A stretch of DNA of 39,468 nt from Neisseriaceae bacterium (GTDB lineage: Bacteria; Pseudomonadota; Gammaproteobacteria; Burkholderiales; Chromobacteriaceae), in the NCBI GenBank assembly GCA_027489245.1, contig JAIYAC010000003.1:1-39468 (forward strand). Reading direction: 5' to 3'. The notes beneath the pieces were generated by a model. It was not told where the DNA came from, did not search any database, and was given only the letters and a program-made list of their open reading frames with translations. The position numbers were made by a program, and so were the translations under genes. This document shows positions 7,595-15,075 of this stretch, piece after piece; within the stretch, counting starts at the first letter, position 1, and every line of letters begins with the position of its first letter.

Positions 7595-8143
7595 TCAGGC
7601 GCCCAGCAAATCCAGCTGGGCATATTCATCAAATGCGGCCAGGAAGGCATCGCGTGCCGCCTCCACTGGCATCGGGGTAATTCGTTCATCCAGCGGGCAG
7701 ATACCCGCCAGTACAGCCCACTCCATGCCGTCACGCGGCATCAGGTCGCGGCGTTCGGTTGCCAGCAGCACGATGTCTGCCCGCTTGATGGCGGCCTCAT
7801 CGTCCCGGCTCAGCTGCAGGTCAAAGCGCTGGCGTACGGCGTCATGCACCAGGCCTTCCACGTACTGGTAGCTGGGGAGTGTGCGTTTAATCGGGCTGGC
7901 CAGATCGGCCACGTAGGCTTCGCTGGCATCGTGCAGCAGTGCAGCCAGGCGCAGCGGAGGCGGCAGCAGGCGTGCTACCCGTACCGAATGCTCGGCTACG
8001 CTGTAGAAGCGTCGTACTGCGCCGCCGAAGCGGCACAGGTGCGCCAGGTGGTGGGCGATATCACCCACCACGATGTCCTCCGGCCGCGGGTGCAGCACAT
8101 CCACGTAGCGGCCGGATACGGTCTGGATGATGGCGGTGGTCAT
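7595..8143 (-). CDS. HD-domain phosphohydrolase, YfbR/5'-nucleotidase-like
   Basis: From the ATG at 8143 it has 182 residues. This start overlaps the upstream stop as ATGA and is preferred over the one at 8173. The HD signature is clear: SVAEHSVRVA, then LLHDASEAYV, then a distal aspartate (KRADIVLLATE). Known YfbR-like enzymes dephosphorylate deoxynucleoside monophosphates, and phage versions may tune nucleotide pools. The segment HDASEAYVADLASPIKR matches that family well. It sits in the early operon with other small metabolic or regulatory genes. Confidence 0.85.
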   Translation of the reverse strand: MTTAIIQTVSGRYVDVLHPRPEDIVVGDIAHHLAHLCRFGGAVRRFYSVAEHSVRVARLLPPPLRLAALLHDASEAYVADLASPIKRTLPSYQYVEGLVHDAVRQRFDLQLSRDDEAAIKRADIVLLATERRDLMPRDGMEWAVLAGICPLDERITPMPVEAARDAFLAAFDEYAQLDLLGA

Positions 8144-8436
8144 GCCGGTGCCTTTACCACGGGGCAAAGACAAACACCGAACAGCTCCAGCGTTATGCCG
8201 TTAGGAGCACCTATCTGTGTTACATGGGCACGCTGGCGCACGTAATCGCCGCCACGCTTCACGTGAATAGTCAGGCGGTCACCATCAATCGCCGTAATCA
8301 GGCCTTCTTTGGCGCTGACCCGAATTGTGCGGCCAGACTGTTTGCCTACACTGAATCCCACCTCATCGCCAATCTGCAGCTCGCTGTTGTCGGGCTTTTT
8401 GTACTTGCCACATGCTTCACACTTGTAATCGCTCAC
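8140..8436 (-). CDS. Small zinc-finger-like early protein
   Basis: The protein has 98 residues. It begins with a CxxC pair (CEACGKYKK), and the rest is beta-rich with a KOW/SH3-like pattern (LQIGDEVGFSVG, then GLITAIDGDRLTIHV). Such a fold would bind nucleic acid or a partner protein, but I cannot name a family. It is joined by four-base ATGA overlaps to the genes on both sides, so it is translated as part of a coupled chain. Confidence 0.65.
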   Translation of the reverse strand: MSDYKCEACGKYKKPDNSELQIGDEVGFSVGKQSGRTIRVSAKEGLITAIDGDRLTIHVKRGGDYVRQRAHVTQIGAPNGITLELFGVCLCPVVKAPA

Positions 8437-8627
8437 GCTTCACCCCCATCACTTTCCACGCCATCGTCCGGATAACGGGACACCGGCACATGAATCAGGC
8501 TGCTACCGCAGTCCGGGCAGCCACATTCGGTAGTTGGCCGCAGCATCACCGCGCACCAGCCGGCCAGCGGCTGCTGGCGCGGCGTGATGTGGTGATCTGC
8601 ATAGGCCATGTAAAGGCCTTGCCTCAT
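8433..8627 (-). CDS. Small CxxC protein
   Basis: The protein has 64 residues, with one clear knuckle CGCPDCGSS (residues about 36-44). It overlaps the next gene by ATGA and the upstream gene by four bases. Such tightly packed small genes are common in phage early operons and often encode host-takeover or regulatory peptides. No function can be read from the sequence. Confidence 0.6.
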   Translation of the reverse strand: MRQGLYMAYADHHITPRQQPLAGWCAVMLRPTTECGCPDCGSSLIHVPVSRYPDDGVESDGGEA

Positions 8628-9034
8628 TGCAGTGCTGCCCCCGGGGTTGCCTGCTGGCCGGCCACCTTGCCTGCCAGTGCCTGGGCTTCATGGCTCAGCG
8701 CATCGGCAGAGCCGCCCAAGATGGTCACTTTCTCCATCAGCGTGCGCGCCAGCGCTGCGGTCTGCAGCAGCTTCTCTTCATCCAGCTCGCCTGCCAGCAG
8801 GGCGCGGATCACCTTGGCGTTTTCCGGGTTGATCTGCTCCACGTCGATTTCCAGCTCGTGCACCAGGTAGACCAGCATGCGGACTGCCTTGGGGATGTTG
8901 CGGTCGCCCTCGTAGCGGCTGCCGCCGGACTGGGTGGTATACACACGGCTCCAGAAATCCAGCTGGTTCAGGCCTTTCTTGCGGCGGAGTTCACGGACGC
9001 TGTGCTGTTTGAATGCTGGGTGTTGGTTTTTCAT
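8624..9034 (-). CDS. HTH-type DNA-binding protein
   Basis: From the ATG at 9034 it has 136 residues. A longer frame to 9292 is open, but 9034 overlaps the upstream stop as ATGA and begins at MKNQHPAFKQHSVRELRR. The N-terminal half is helix-turn-helix-like (VRELRRKKGLNQLDFWSRVY, then TQSGGSRYEGDRNIP). The C-terminal half is alpha-helical and acidic. It probably regulates early phage genes, with the target unknown. Confidence 0.7.
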   Translation of the reverse strand: MKNQHPAFKQHSVRELRRKKGLNQLDFWSRVYTTQSGGSRYEGDRNIPKAVRMLVYLVHELEIDVEQINPENAKVIRALLAGELDEEKLLQTAALARTLMEKVTILGGSADALSHEAQALAGKVAGQQATPGAALQ

Positions 9035-9261
9035 GCTCGTTGTTCCTTTCGTCGTGCCGCCCGGCGCGCATTCAGTTCTGCGCGTTGCCGTGCGGCTTTG
9101 GCTATCTGTTTCGGGTCGTTGCGGTAGCCGTCTTTGCACCAGGAGTGCGCCTTGCCCTTGCTGAAAAAGTAGAACTCCGGGTCTTCTGGCCAGAATTCCA
9201 GACACTTGGCGCATTGCACTTCGGTACCGGCGTCGGTCTCGATGCGCTGGCGCTTGCTCAC
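9031..9261 (-). CDS. Small zinc-ribbon-like protein
   Basis: The protein has 76 residues with CAKCLEFWP near residue 17 and a later cysteine (HSWCKDGYR), which together could hold one zinc. The tail is strongly basic and helical (ARQRAELNARRAARRKEQR), so nucleic-acid binding is plausible. It is coupled on both sides by ATGA overlaps (9258-9261 and 9031-9034). Confidence 0.65.
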   Translation of the reverse strand: MSKRQRIETDAGTEVQCAKCLEFWPEDPEFYFFSKGKAHSWCKDGYRNDPKQIAKAARQRAELNARRAARRKEQRA

Positions 9262-9839
9262 GGCTGATAGGCCTTGGTGTGGTCACGTACACCCCAGTCT
9301 TTAGCCATTTCCTCCCAGATGCGTAAACCGTCCTTGAAGTAGAGATGCACTTCCTGCTGGCAGGCTCGGGCGTCCATCGCCAATACCGTCATGCAGTCAT
9401 CGAAAAGTTCGGTGTCGATGCTGCGCAGGTTGGTCATCGGGAAAGGGAAGCGCCTGTCGTTGTAAAGCCCCAGTAGGAAACGGGCGATAGTTGAGGCTTG
9501 ACCGGTATCGCCCCTGGCCACCGTTACCAGACGTTGCAGGGCGGGTACGCCATCTGCCCGCAATTGCTCGGCTTCTACGCGGTAGTGCTGCATCTGCCGC
9601 ATGTAGTCCACAGGGGTTTTCTCCGGGCAGAACACGCTGTTTGTGGGCTGCGGCGACTCCATGAACTCAGCTTCATCCTTCTGGACGCACAGCTGCAGCT
9701 GTACCGGTAGGCCGGCTGCGTCCTGCCACTCGCCAATGCAAATCACACTGCTTTCCCAAGTGGTGGCATCGGAGGCTTCGAATACTTCCTGTCGCACCAT
9801 CTGCAGCAGCTTATTGGGGTAGATAGTCGGGGTTTTCAT
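9258..9839 (-). CDS. DUF7673-like protein
   Basis: From the ATG at 9839 it has 193 residues; the frame is open to 10016, but 9839 overlaps the upstream stop as ATGA. The C-terminal half matches the DUF7673 pattern I recall from plasmid and phage proteins: PALQRLVTVARGDTGQAS, then FLLGLYNDRRFPF, LRSIDTELFDDCMTVLAMD and EVHLYF. The molecular role of that family is not established. The N-terminal 90 residues are less conserved in character. Confidence 0.7.
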   Translation of the reverse strand: MKTPTIYPNKLLQMVRQEVFEASDATTWESSVICIGEWQDAAGLPVQLQLCVQKDEAEFMESPQPTNSVFCPEKTPVDYMRQMQHYRVEAEQLRADGVPALQRLVTVARGDTGQASTIARFLLGLYNDRRFPFPMTNLRSIDTELFDDCMTVLAMDARACQQEVHLYFKDGLRIWEEMAKDWGVRDHTKAYQP

Positions 9840-10612
9840 GCGGCCACCTCTGCGCAGGCTTCTTTGGCCTCGATGTCGGCAATTTCCTGCTGGCGCAGGC
9901 TCTCCGCCCAGGCCAGCGCCTTGGTCACGGTTTCTTCCAGCGTTTCGCCGTAGAACCATGCGGGGCTGTAATAGCTCCAGCTGAACGAAGCGCCGCTCCA
10001 TTCGCCATTGCTGCATCGCCGCGGCGTCATTACCGGCGTGGCGTACTCAACCAGGTAGCCGTAGCAGGCATGGCGGTAGACCTGGGTGTTGAAGTCGTCG
10101 CGGGCCTCCTCGTCGGTCACACCGTCCCCGTTTTCCCAGCGCGCCAGCATTTCCGGTAGCCAAGGCATGTCGGTGGCCAGGGCTTTGGCGATGTGTTTGT
10201 CCAGATCGTTGATGAACTCGATCAGAGCGGCCGGCATGTCATCGGCCTGGGTGAGCATTGTGCCCAGGTGCAGGATCTGTTCGGCACGGATCGTGGCCTG
10301 TTCCAGCTGGTCATTCAGGGTGGCATTACGGCCGTCGATGCCCAGGGCCGCTTCGTCCAGCACCGGAAGGGTGGTATCGGCCTGCAGGTAGGCCAGTTCG
10401 GTCTCGGCATGTTTGCCAGCGTCTTCGGCCTTGTCGAACTGGCGCTTGTCGAACAGCAGGCCGCGCAGGCCGGCCATGAAGTAGGTGGTGTGGGTCGTGA
10501 TGTTGATCAGATCGGCCACTTCGGCCGGGCCTTTGGCGGCAAAGGCTTTGCGTTGTTCCGGCGTGGCGGTTTGCAGCCAGGCGTGTTGGCGGCGGTTCAG
10601 TTTTGTCAGCAT
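9836..10612 (-). CDS. Hypothetical 258-residue early protein
   Basis: I do not recognise a family. The protein is soluble and mostly helical, with aromatic-rich stretches near the C-terminus (SGASFSWSYYSPAWFYGETLEE). A good ribosome-binding site (AAGGAAAA) lies about eight bases before the ATG. It overlaps the DUF7673-like gene by ATGA. It is one of the larger genes in the early operon and may act in replication or host takeover, which is inference from position only. Confidence 0.65.
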   Translation of the reverse strand: MLTKLNRRQHAWLQTATPEQRKAFAAKGPAEVADLINITTHTTYFMAGLRGLLFDKRQFDKAEDAGKHAETELAYLQADTTLPVLDEAALGIDGRNATLNDQLEQATIRAEQILHLGTMLTQADDMPAALIEFINDLDKHIAKALATDMPWLPEMLARWENGDGVTDEEARDDFNTQVYRHACYGYLVEYATPVMTPRRCSNGEWSGASFSWSYYSPAWFYGETLEETVTKALAWAESLRQQEIADIEAKEACAEVAA

Positions 10613-10635
10613 GGTGTTTTCCTTGCGGCCAACCT

Positions 10636-10818
10636 TTACAGGCGGGCAGCGCGCTCCAGTTGCAGTTGTTCGATGCGGCGGCGGGTGTTGACGGCGCGCT
10701 GGTCAGCCAGCTTCTTCTGCGTGGCTTCTTCCTCGCGTATTTCGCGCGCCAGCACGGCCAGCGGGCGCTTGTCGGTAGTTGGCCGCGGGTAGGCGGTGTG
10801 AACGTAGGTGGCACCCAT
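10636..10818 (-). CDS. Small basic, helical protein
   Basis: The protein has 60 residues. Its C-terminal two thirds form one long charged helix (about 24-60) with many Arg, Lys and Glu, suggesting a coiled coil or nucleic-acid binding. The ATG shares one base with the stop of the upstream gene (TAATG arrangement at 10818). No family was recognised. Confidence 0.5.
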   Translation of the reverse strand: MGATYVHTAYPRPTTDKRPLAVLAREIREEEATQKKLADQRAVNTRRRIEQLQLERAARL

Positions 10819-11093
10819 TACGCGGCTTCCGTTGCGGGTTCTGCCGGTTTGGGAACCACGGCCTTACCGCAGAAAGGGCAGTAGCTGCCGGTCACCGGGA
10901 TAGTCTTGCCTTTGATGAAGCCTTTGGATTGCGCAGTTACCTGGAAGGCGTTTTTTAGGCGTCTGGCCATGCTATTGCCGGTCAGGATCAGCGCCACGTC
11001 CTGGCATTCCACTTGTGCCGCCACGCCTAGCTGCTCGCTGTAGTGCTTGGCCAGCTTCTGTTCCAGTTCCTTGATGCAGTTGCAGTTCATCAC
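10818..11093 (-). CDS. Small Cys-containing early protein
   Basis: The protein has 91 residues. It starts with a Cys pair (MMNCNCIKEL) and has a CPFCGK knuckle near residue 72, so a zinc site is possible. The middle is beta-rich (VAAQVECQDVALILTG). It overlaps the recombinase gene upstream by ATGA (11090-11093) and the next gene by one base. No family was recognised. Confidence 0.6.
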   Translation of the reverse strand: MMNCNCIKELEQKLAKHYSEQLGVAAQVECQDVALILTGNSMARRLKNAFQVTAQSKGFIKGKTIPVTGSYCPFCGKAVVPKPAEPATEAA

Positions 11094-11734
11094 CCAGCCC
11101 TCCGTACAAAGTCTTTACGCAGCTGGCTCAGCGTCACGCGCTGGCCCTTGCCGCTATCGATACGTGTCAGCGTGGCTTCCACGTCTTCCCGGGCCGGGGT
11201 GGTGTACACCGCCGTGCTGCGGATATCGGCATGCCCCAGTGCAGCCATGGCTACACCGCGCGGGTCGCGGGCTTCGCTGTCGCGCATGATGTTCATGGCG
11301 CGGGTGTGGCGGAACCAGTGCGGGGTGACGTTCAGCGGCAGGCCGGCTTCGTTAGCCCAGTAGCGGATACGCTGCTGAAAGCTGCGGATCGTCATCGGGC
11401 TTTGGCCGTCGCGGCCAGGTACCAGCGGGGTGCTGGCCAACTGGCTGGCATTGGTGCTGGCCAGGGCGAACAGATGCAGGCGCAGGGTGTGTGTCACGAA
11501 AACCTTGTGATCACGCTTCCCACCCTTGCGGTGTTCACGGGGAATAAACAGATAGTTGGTCTTCAGCGCTTCCCACACATCGCCTAGCGTCACCAGCGAG
11601 AACTCGCCGATGCGCATGCCGGACAGCGCCAGCGTGGCCATGATGTGGTAGTCGCGCTGTGCCAGCGGGTCGTTGACACGCTTGGCAGCGTTCAGCAGCT
11701 GCTGCAGTTCTACCGGGGTCAGGTAGCGTTCCAT
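11090..11734 (-). CDS. Tyrosine recombinase, catalytic domain only
   Basis: The protein has 214 residues. It carries the catalytic set R41 (SGMRIGE), K70 or K73 (HRKGGKR), H139 and R142 (HWFRHT), H168 (LGHAD) and Y177 (VYTT). The usual N-terminal core-binding domain is absent, because catalytic-domain sequence starts within the first 10-20 residues. It is embedded in the early operon and coupled to the next gene, so it is probably made early in the lytic phase. It is the third site-specific recombinase of this element. Its target is not evident. Confidence 0.85.
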   Translation of the reverse strand: MERYLTPVELQQLLNAAKRVNDPLAQRDYHIMATLALSGMRIGEFSLVTLGDVWEALKTNYLFIPREHRKGGKRDHKVFVTHTLRLHLFALASTNASQLASTPLVPGRDGQSPMTIRSFQQRIRYWANEAGLPLNVTPHWFRHTRAMNIMRDSEARDPRGVAMAALGHADIRSTAVYTTPAREDVEATLTRIDSGKGQRVTLSQLRKDFVRRAG

Positions 11735-11770
11735 GATGTCCTCCCATCACAAAACAGGTTGAAAAAACGG

Positions 11771-11971
11771 TCAGCGCTGGCGGCGTTTCATTGCCAGTGC
11801 CGTGTTGCGCAAGCAGATCGCCAGAGCCGGGTTGGCCAGAGCGTCTTCAAAGCGCTGCCGGATGCCCGATTTGCGCCAGGCAACCCGCAATTCTTCGTGG
11901 CTCAGTTCGCCGGTTGGGGGTGGGTCAAACAGCCGGCCTTGGCCTGCTGTTGCGCCTTTTCCGCGTTCCAT
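11771..11971 (-). CDS. Small early protein
   Basis: The protein has 66 residues, with a core GELSHEELRVAWRKSGI and FEDALANPALAICLRNTA that has the look of a conserved helical phage protein. No named domain was recognised. It overlaps the upstream gene by 70 bases in another frame, which is long for a phage. The start may therefore be internal, but no better ATG exists downstream in the frame. Confidence 0.55.
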   Translation of the reverse strand: MERGKGATAGQGRLFDPPPTGELSHEELRVAWRKSGIRQRFEDALANPALAICLRNTALAMKRRQR

Positions 11972-12111
11972 GCCTCGATGAATTCCTTGCCGAAGAGGCG
12001 TACCAGTTCACGGCTGAAGTCCAGCTCGTCACCTGGCGTCAGGTTGTCGCTGATGGATGTGATGCCGTGCTTGGCCAGAAATGGCGGGACGGTTTTATGA
12101 ATGGCTGCCAT
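11902..12111 (-). CDS. Small early protein
   Basis: The protein has 69 residues and is helical and acidic (DELDFSRELVRLFGKEFIEAWNAEKAQQQ). It follows the CII-like gene with a 17-base overlap and overlaps the next gene. No family was recognised. The order of overlaps suggests translation in a coupled chain. Confidence 0.5.
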   Translation of the reverse strand: MAAIHKTVPPFLAKHGITSISDNLTPGDELDFSRELVRLFGKEFIEAWNAEKAQQQAKAGCLTHPQPAN

Positions 12112-12562
12112 CGCTCACCATCCCGTTTACCCGTGCACGCAGTTCCAGGATGGCCGCTACCCACTCCAGCGACTCGCGGTCGATCAGTGCGGCTTGCTCG
12201 CGGGTAAACTTCGGCATCGAAATGGCATGTGCCAGTTCACGGTGAACGTCGCCACCTTCGATGTGTATGCGGTTGATGATGTCCAGCAGCGCTTCATCGC
12301 TCTGGTCACGCATATTCGGCAGCAGGTGAAAGACGCCACCCAGCATGGCGGACAGTGCCTGGTGTGGGCCTGCCTGGCGGGTGAAGGTGATGATCTGGAT
12401 GTAATCGGCCAGCGTGATCTTGTGATGCGCTGTCGTGTCGTTGAGGTTGAGCTTGTTGTACAGCGTGCCAGGGGATACCCCCATCATTGCTGCCAGTTTC
12501 TCTACCCCGAATTGGCGGGCTTCCTTCCGCAATTCTTCGTACACATCGTGTGATGCCTGCAT
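12095..12562 (-). CDS. Phage regulatory protein, CII/CP76 family-like
   Basis: From the ATG at 12562 it has 155 residues. This start has a good ribosome-binding site (GGAG, ten bases upstream) and is preferred over 12631. The N-terminal half has a helix-turn-helix (VEKLAAMMGVSPGTLYNKLN) followed by KITLADYIQIITFT, the pattern of the Phage_CP76/CII family. It is the second gene after cro, the usual place of CII, and probably sets lysis-lysogeny choice by activating or repressing early promoters. Confidence 0.8.
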   Translation of the reverse strand: MQASHDVYEELRKEARQFGVEKLAAMMGVSPGTLYNKLNLNDTTAHHKITLADYIQIITFTRQAGPHQALSAMLGGVFHLLPNMRDQSDEALLDIINRIHIEGGDVHRELAHAISMPKFTREQAALIDRESLEWVAAILELRARVNGMVSDGSHS

Positions 12563-12678
12563 TTGTGAAAACTCCGTCAAAGTTTCGTATATCGCTAACT
12601 GTTGACGGTGCAGATACTGAGGTGGCCACACCGTTGTATCGCACCGATGCCGTGCCCGGTTTGCCCCGGGTGCGGCGT

Positions 12679-12888
12679 TTACTCGTTGGTGAACCGTTCC
12701 GGATAGAGGATTTCCATCTCGCTTATCCCTAGTTCCTTTGCCAGGCTCTCGGCCAGTTCCGGGGACGCCCGGTTACGCTGGTTTTCCAGGCTAGAAAGAT
12801 GACCTTTCGTCGATCCCACCTGTTTGGCCAGGCCTTCCAGCGACATCCCCAGCGCTTTTCTTGCGCGCTTCATGGGTGTCATTTGCAT
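12679..12888 (-). CDS. Cro-like HTH repressor
   Basis: The protein has 69 residues, almost all one XRE-type helix-turn-helix (RARKALGMSLEGLAKQVG, then KGHLSSLENQRNR). A strong ribosome-binding site (AAGGAGG) lies eight bases before the ATG. It is the first gene of the leftward early operon and divergent from the CI-like repressor, so it most likely acts as Cro by binding the operators in 12889-12985. Confidence 0.85.
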   Translation of the reverse strand: MQMTPMKRARKALGMSLEGLAKQVGSTKGHLSSLENQRNRASPELAESLAKELGISEMEILYPERFTNE

Positions 12889-12985
12889 GCCGTTGCCTCC
12901 TTGTTTTGTGACGCTGAACTATTCCATATGCAAAGTTTAGTATCACAAAACAAATGTAGTCAACAAGTTTTGTAAAACAAAACAT
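12889..12985. promoter_or_regulatory. Lysogeny switch operator/promoter region
   Basis: The gap between cro and cI holds TTGTTTTGTGA (12901-12911), its inverted copy TCACAAAACAA (12943-12953), and an imperfect palindrome GTTTTGTAAAAC (12967-12978), which are likely operators. On the minus strand a candidate early promoter has TTGACT (12963-12958) or TTGTTG as -35 and TACTAA (12942-12937) as -10, with spacer 15 or 18. An operator half-site lies inside that promoter, so repressor binding would block early transcription. Confidence 0.75.
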
Positions 12986-13369
12986 ATGACAGTGCAAAAG
13001 GCGATAAAAGAGGGGATGAAAATTGGAGCCGCAGTACGTGCGCTGCGTAAGGAAAGAGGCTGGACGCTGGACGATCTGGCCGAGCGTGCGCATACATCAA
13101 AGTCAAACTTGAGCAACCTGGAAGGGGATAGGCAGGGCTATAGCCCTGTTTTGCTTGCATCTTTGGCAGACGCATTCGGATATCGTGTATCCGAGCTTTT
13201 TGCTATTGCCGAGCGGATGAGTGGTGATTATCTAGAGGAGGGGAGCGTAGCGTGCCCGCTCCCCCCAGACTATCGAAGTCCGGAAACGGAAGAACTGTTG
13301 CGGAGATGGCAACAGTTTGGTGCGGCAGAACGTGAAGCGCTCTTAATTTTGCTAAGAAAAATGACTTAG
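12986..13369 (+). CDS. CI-like lysogenic repressor (short form)
   Basis: The protein has 127 residues, with an XRE helix-turn-helix at about 12-66 (AAVRALRKERGWTLDDLAERA, then KSNLSNLEGDRQ) and a short C-terminal helical part, possibly for dimerisation. It lacks the LexA-type self-cleavage domain, so RecA-driven autocleavage is not expected and induction must work differently. The ATG at 12986 has no ribosome-binding site. A second ATG at 13016 has GAGGGG directly before it, too close to be ideal. A leaderless start, as for lambda cI in lysogens, is possible. Confidence 0.85.
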   Translation: MTVQKAIKEGMKIGAAVRALRKERGWTLDDLAERAHTSKSNLSNLEGDRQGYSPVLLASLADAFGYRVSELFAIAERMSGDYLEEGSVACPLPPDYRSPETEELLRRWQQFGAAEREALLILLRKMT

Positions 13370-13463
13370 AGTTTTTGTTTTAAAAAACATGATGCTAACG
13401 TATTTTCAATGCGGCAGAATGGTAGTGATTTTCTAAGTTCTTAAAAGCTAAGTCGAACCGTGT

Positions 13464-13488
13464 AAGCCCGCCTTTAGGCGGGCTTTTT
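13464..13488 (+). terminator. Terminator after the repressor gene
   Basis: AAGCCCGCC (13464-13472) and GGCGGGCTT (13477-13485) form a nine-pair stem with a four-base loop, followed by TTT. It ends rightward transcription of the repressor before it meets the leftward tail genes ending at 13575. Nothing else is seen in 13370-13574. Confidence 0.9.
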
Positions 13489-13574
13489 GCCATAGATTGT
13501 CTTTATCTGGCTCGATACTAAAACAGCTCCAGTCACCACGGTGAGCAGCCCGACCTGTCAAACGCTGAGTAAGA

Positions 13575-14063
13575 TTAGTCGGACCATTGAACCGCTTTCA
13601 ACTGAGCGGCCGCATCTGGTTCACTCAGGTCTACGGCGTTGATGGCATCTTCCAGTGCCTGACGCTGGCCGATGATTTGGCCACTTGCCACGGCATAGGC
13701 TTGCACCTTGGCACGAACACGCGTCGCCAAATCGGCCAGCGGCACACCGCGCGTTGTGGCGATGGCGGATAGAAGTGGGGTGGCTACATCAGGGTTGACC
13801 GCTAGTGCGTCGGCTTCGCGCGTCTGCTGCGACCAGCTTTGCACCTCCCCGTCAGGGTACGCGGCGGATAGCAGTGCAAGCTTGCGCGAAGCATGATTGT
13901 TGATTGCCGCTAAGCAGCTTGTTTTTACTTGTTCAACAGTCGGAGACTGGATGGCAAGAGCTTCTGCATCGGTAATCGGAATGCATCCGTCTGGCAGTAG
14001 GTGTGCGTCCTCTGCTCTTTCTAGAAAATGCGGATTGTGCGATTTGTCTTTGAAATATGGCAT
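13575..14063 (-). CDS. Tail fibre assembly protein (chaperone)
   Basis: The protein has 162 residues. The N-terminus is variable. The C-terminal region (about 60-160, including SWSQQTREADAL and a final AVQWSD) follows the pattern of phage tail-fibre assembly chaperones related to DUF4376. It directly follows the fibre gene (ten-base gap) and has a strong AAGGAG ribosome-binding site. It should fold and trimerise the fibre and ends the late operon. Confidence 0.8.
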   Translation of the reverse strand: MPYFKDKSHNPHFLERAEDAHLLPDGCIPITDAEALAIQSPTVEQVKTSCLAAINNHASRKLALLSAAYPDGEVQSWSQQTREADALAVNPDVATPLLSAIATTRGVPLADLATRVRAKVQAYAVASGQIIGQRQALEDAINAVDLSEPDAAAQLKAVQWSD

Positions 14064-14072
14064 TTTTTCTCC

Positions 14073-15074
14073 TTAGCGTAGCTCTGCCCAGTATTCGATT
14101 GCGAGAGAGCCGGTCGAAACTGCCAGCTGATAAGACGCTCCAGGCGGAACGATACCGAAAAGTTGCCCCCTCACCGCTGCCGATCCGCCCCCGGCTTCAC
14201 CAACGATCACACCATTCACGTATAGGTAGTAAAGCGATGAGGCGGACATGTACCAACCGATGCCAATAGCAATTGGCTTGTTCGTCGCATTGTAGTAAGT
14301 CGTTCCGACAACACGTTGTGTACCGGGGGTAAACGACTGCCATGTCTGAGCGTTACCGATTGTGGCGTTTTGGACGAAGGCAGTGGTAGCTACCTTGGTC
14401 GAGCTATCACCGGCAGTAGGGGTGGCTGTCGTGATGCCGACCGACACATCCAGAATGCCAGTGACGACATCCAGTGACATCGGCGTTGTCCACGCCACAA
14501 TCGCGTCCGCCACCCCAGTTGGGGCTGTTTTCCAGAGGTGCTTTCCGGCCGAGGAGTCCTGTTGATACATCAAGGAAAATCCATCAGCCAGCCGCTTGTG
14601 AGTACCAGCAGTGTGGTACCAATTGGTACCGTAATATGAGCTGTTTACATCGGCTGCATACACTGTTTTGGCGTTTTGCTGGATGACGGGATATTGAGCA
14701 CCCCATGTTTTGGGGGTAACACCGATGCCAATATTCCCCTGTGCATCTTTTGTCACACAGTCCGTGATCCCAAAACCGATCGCCGTCGTTGGTTTTCCCA
14801 ACAGTTGGCCCCACGAATGCATATGCCCAGGTGCCGCGGCATAGCTTGATATCAAGCTCAAAATAGCCGACTTCACTTGCGTTCTGTTATTGGGGTCCAA
14901 GGCTAGGCCTACAGACTCAACCAGCCCCGCCAGCTCTTCTTGTACCGCATTAAAAAATTCAAAGCCGGGTGTAGTAGCCGGAGTGCCTGCCTGGGGGTTC
15001 CCCGCCTGGAAACCATGCTTCCCCTGACCAAACAGATCTAGTGCCGGGTTACGGCTAATTCCTACTCGTTGCAT
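14073..15074 (-). CDS. Tail fibre protein
   Basis: The protein has 333 residues. The N-terminal part (about 1-90, with GTPATTPGFEFFNAVQEELAGLVE) is of the type that attaches short fibres to a Mu-like baseplate. The middle holds Gly/Thr-rich beta repeats and a SSTKVATTAFVQNA segment common in fibres. The C-terminal part (about 235-333) is probably the receptor-binding tip. It follows gp48 after one base. Host range should depend on this gene and its chaperone. Confidence 0.85.
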   Translation of the reverse strand: MQRVGISRNPALDLFGQGKHGFQAGNPQAGTPATTPGFEFFNAVQEELAGLVESVGLALDPNNRTQVKSAILSLISSYAAAPGHMHSWGQLLGKPTTAIGFGITDCVTKDAQGNIGIGVTPKTWGAQYPVIQQNAKTVYAADVNSSYYGTNWYHTAGTHKRLADGFSLMYQQDSSAGKHLWKTAPTGVADAIVAWTTPMSLDVVTGILDVSVGITTATPTAGDSSTKVATTAFVQNATIGNAQTWQSFTPGTQRVVGTTYYNATNKPIAIGIGWYMSASSLYYLYVNGVIVGEAGGGSAAVRGQLFGIVPPGASYQLAVSTGSLAIEYWAELR

Positions 15075-15075
15075 A

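Noticed and set aside
8624..9292. Longer start (222 residues) for the HTH gene
   Set aside because: The added residues are out-of-frame shadow of the zinc-ribbon-like gene, and the ATG at 9034 overlaps that gene's stop as ATGA.
9258..10016. Longer start (252 residues) for the DUF7673-like gene
   Set aside because: The extra residues are the shadow of the upstream gene, and the ATG at 9839 gives the ATGA overlap seen throughout this operon.
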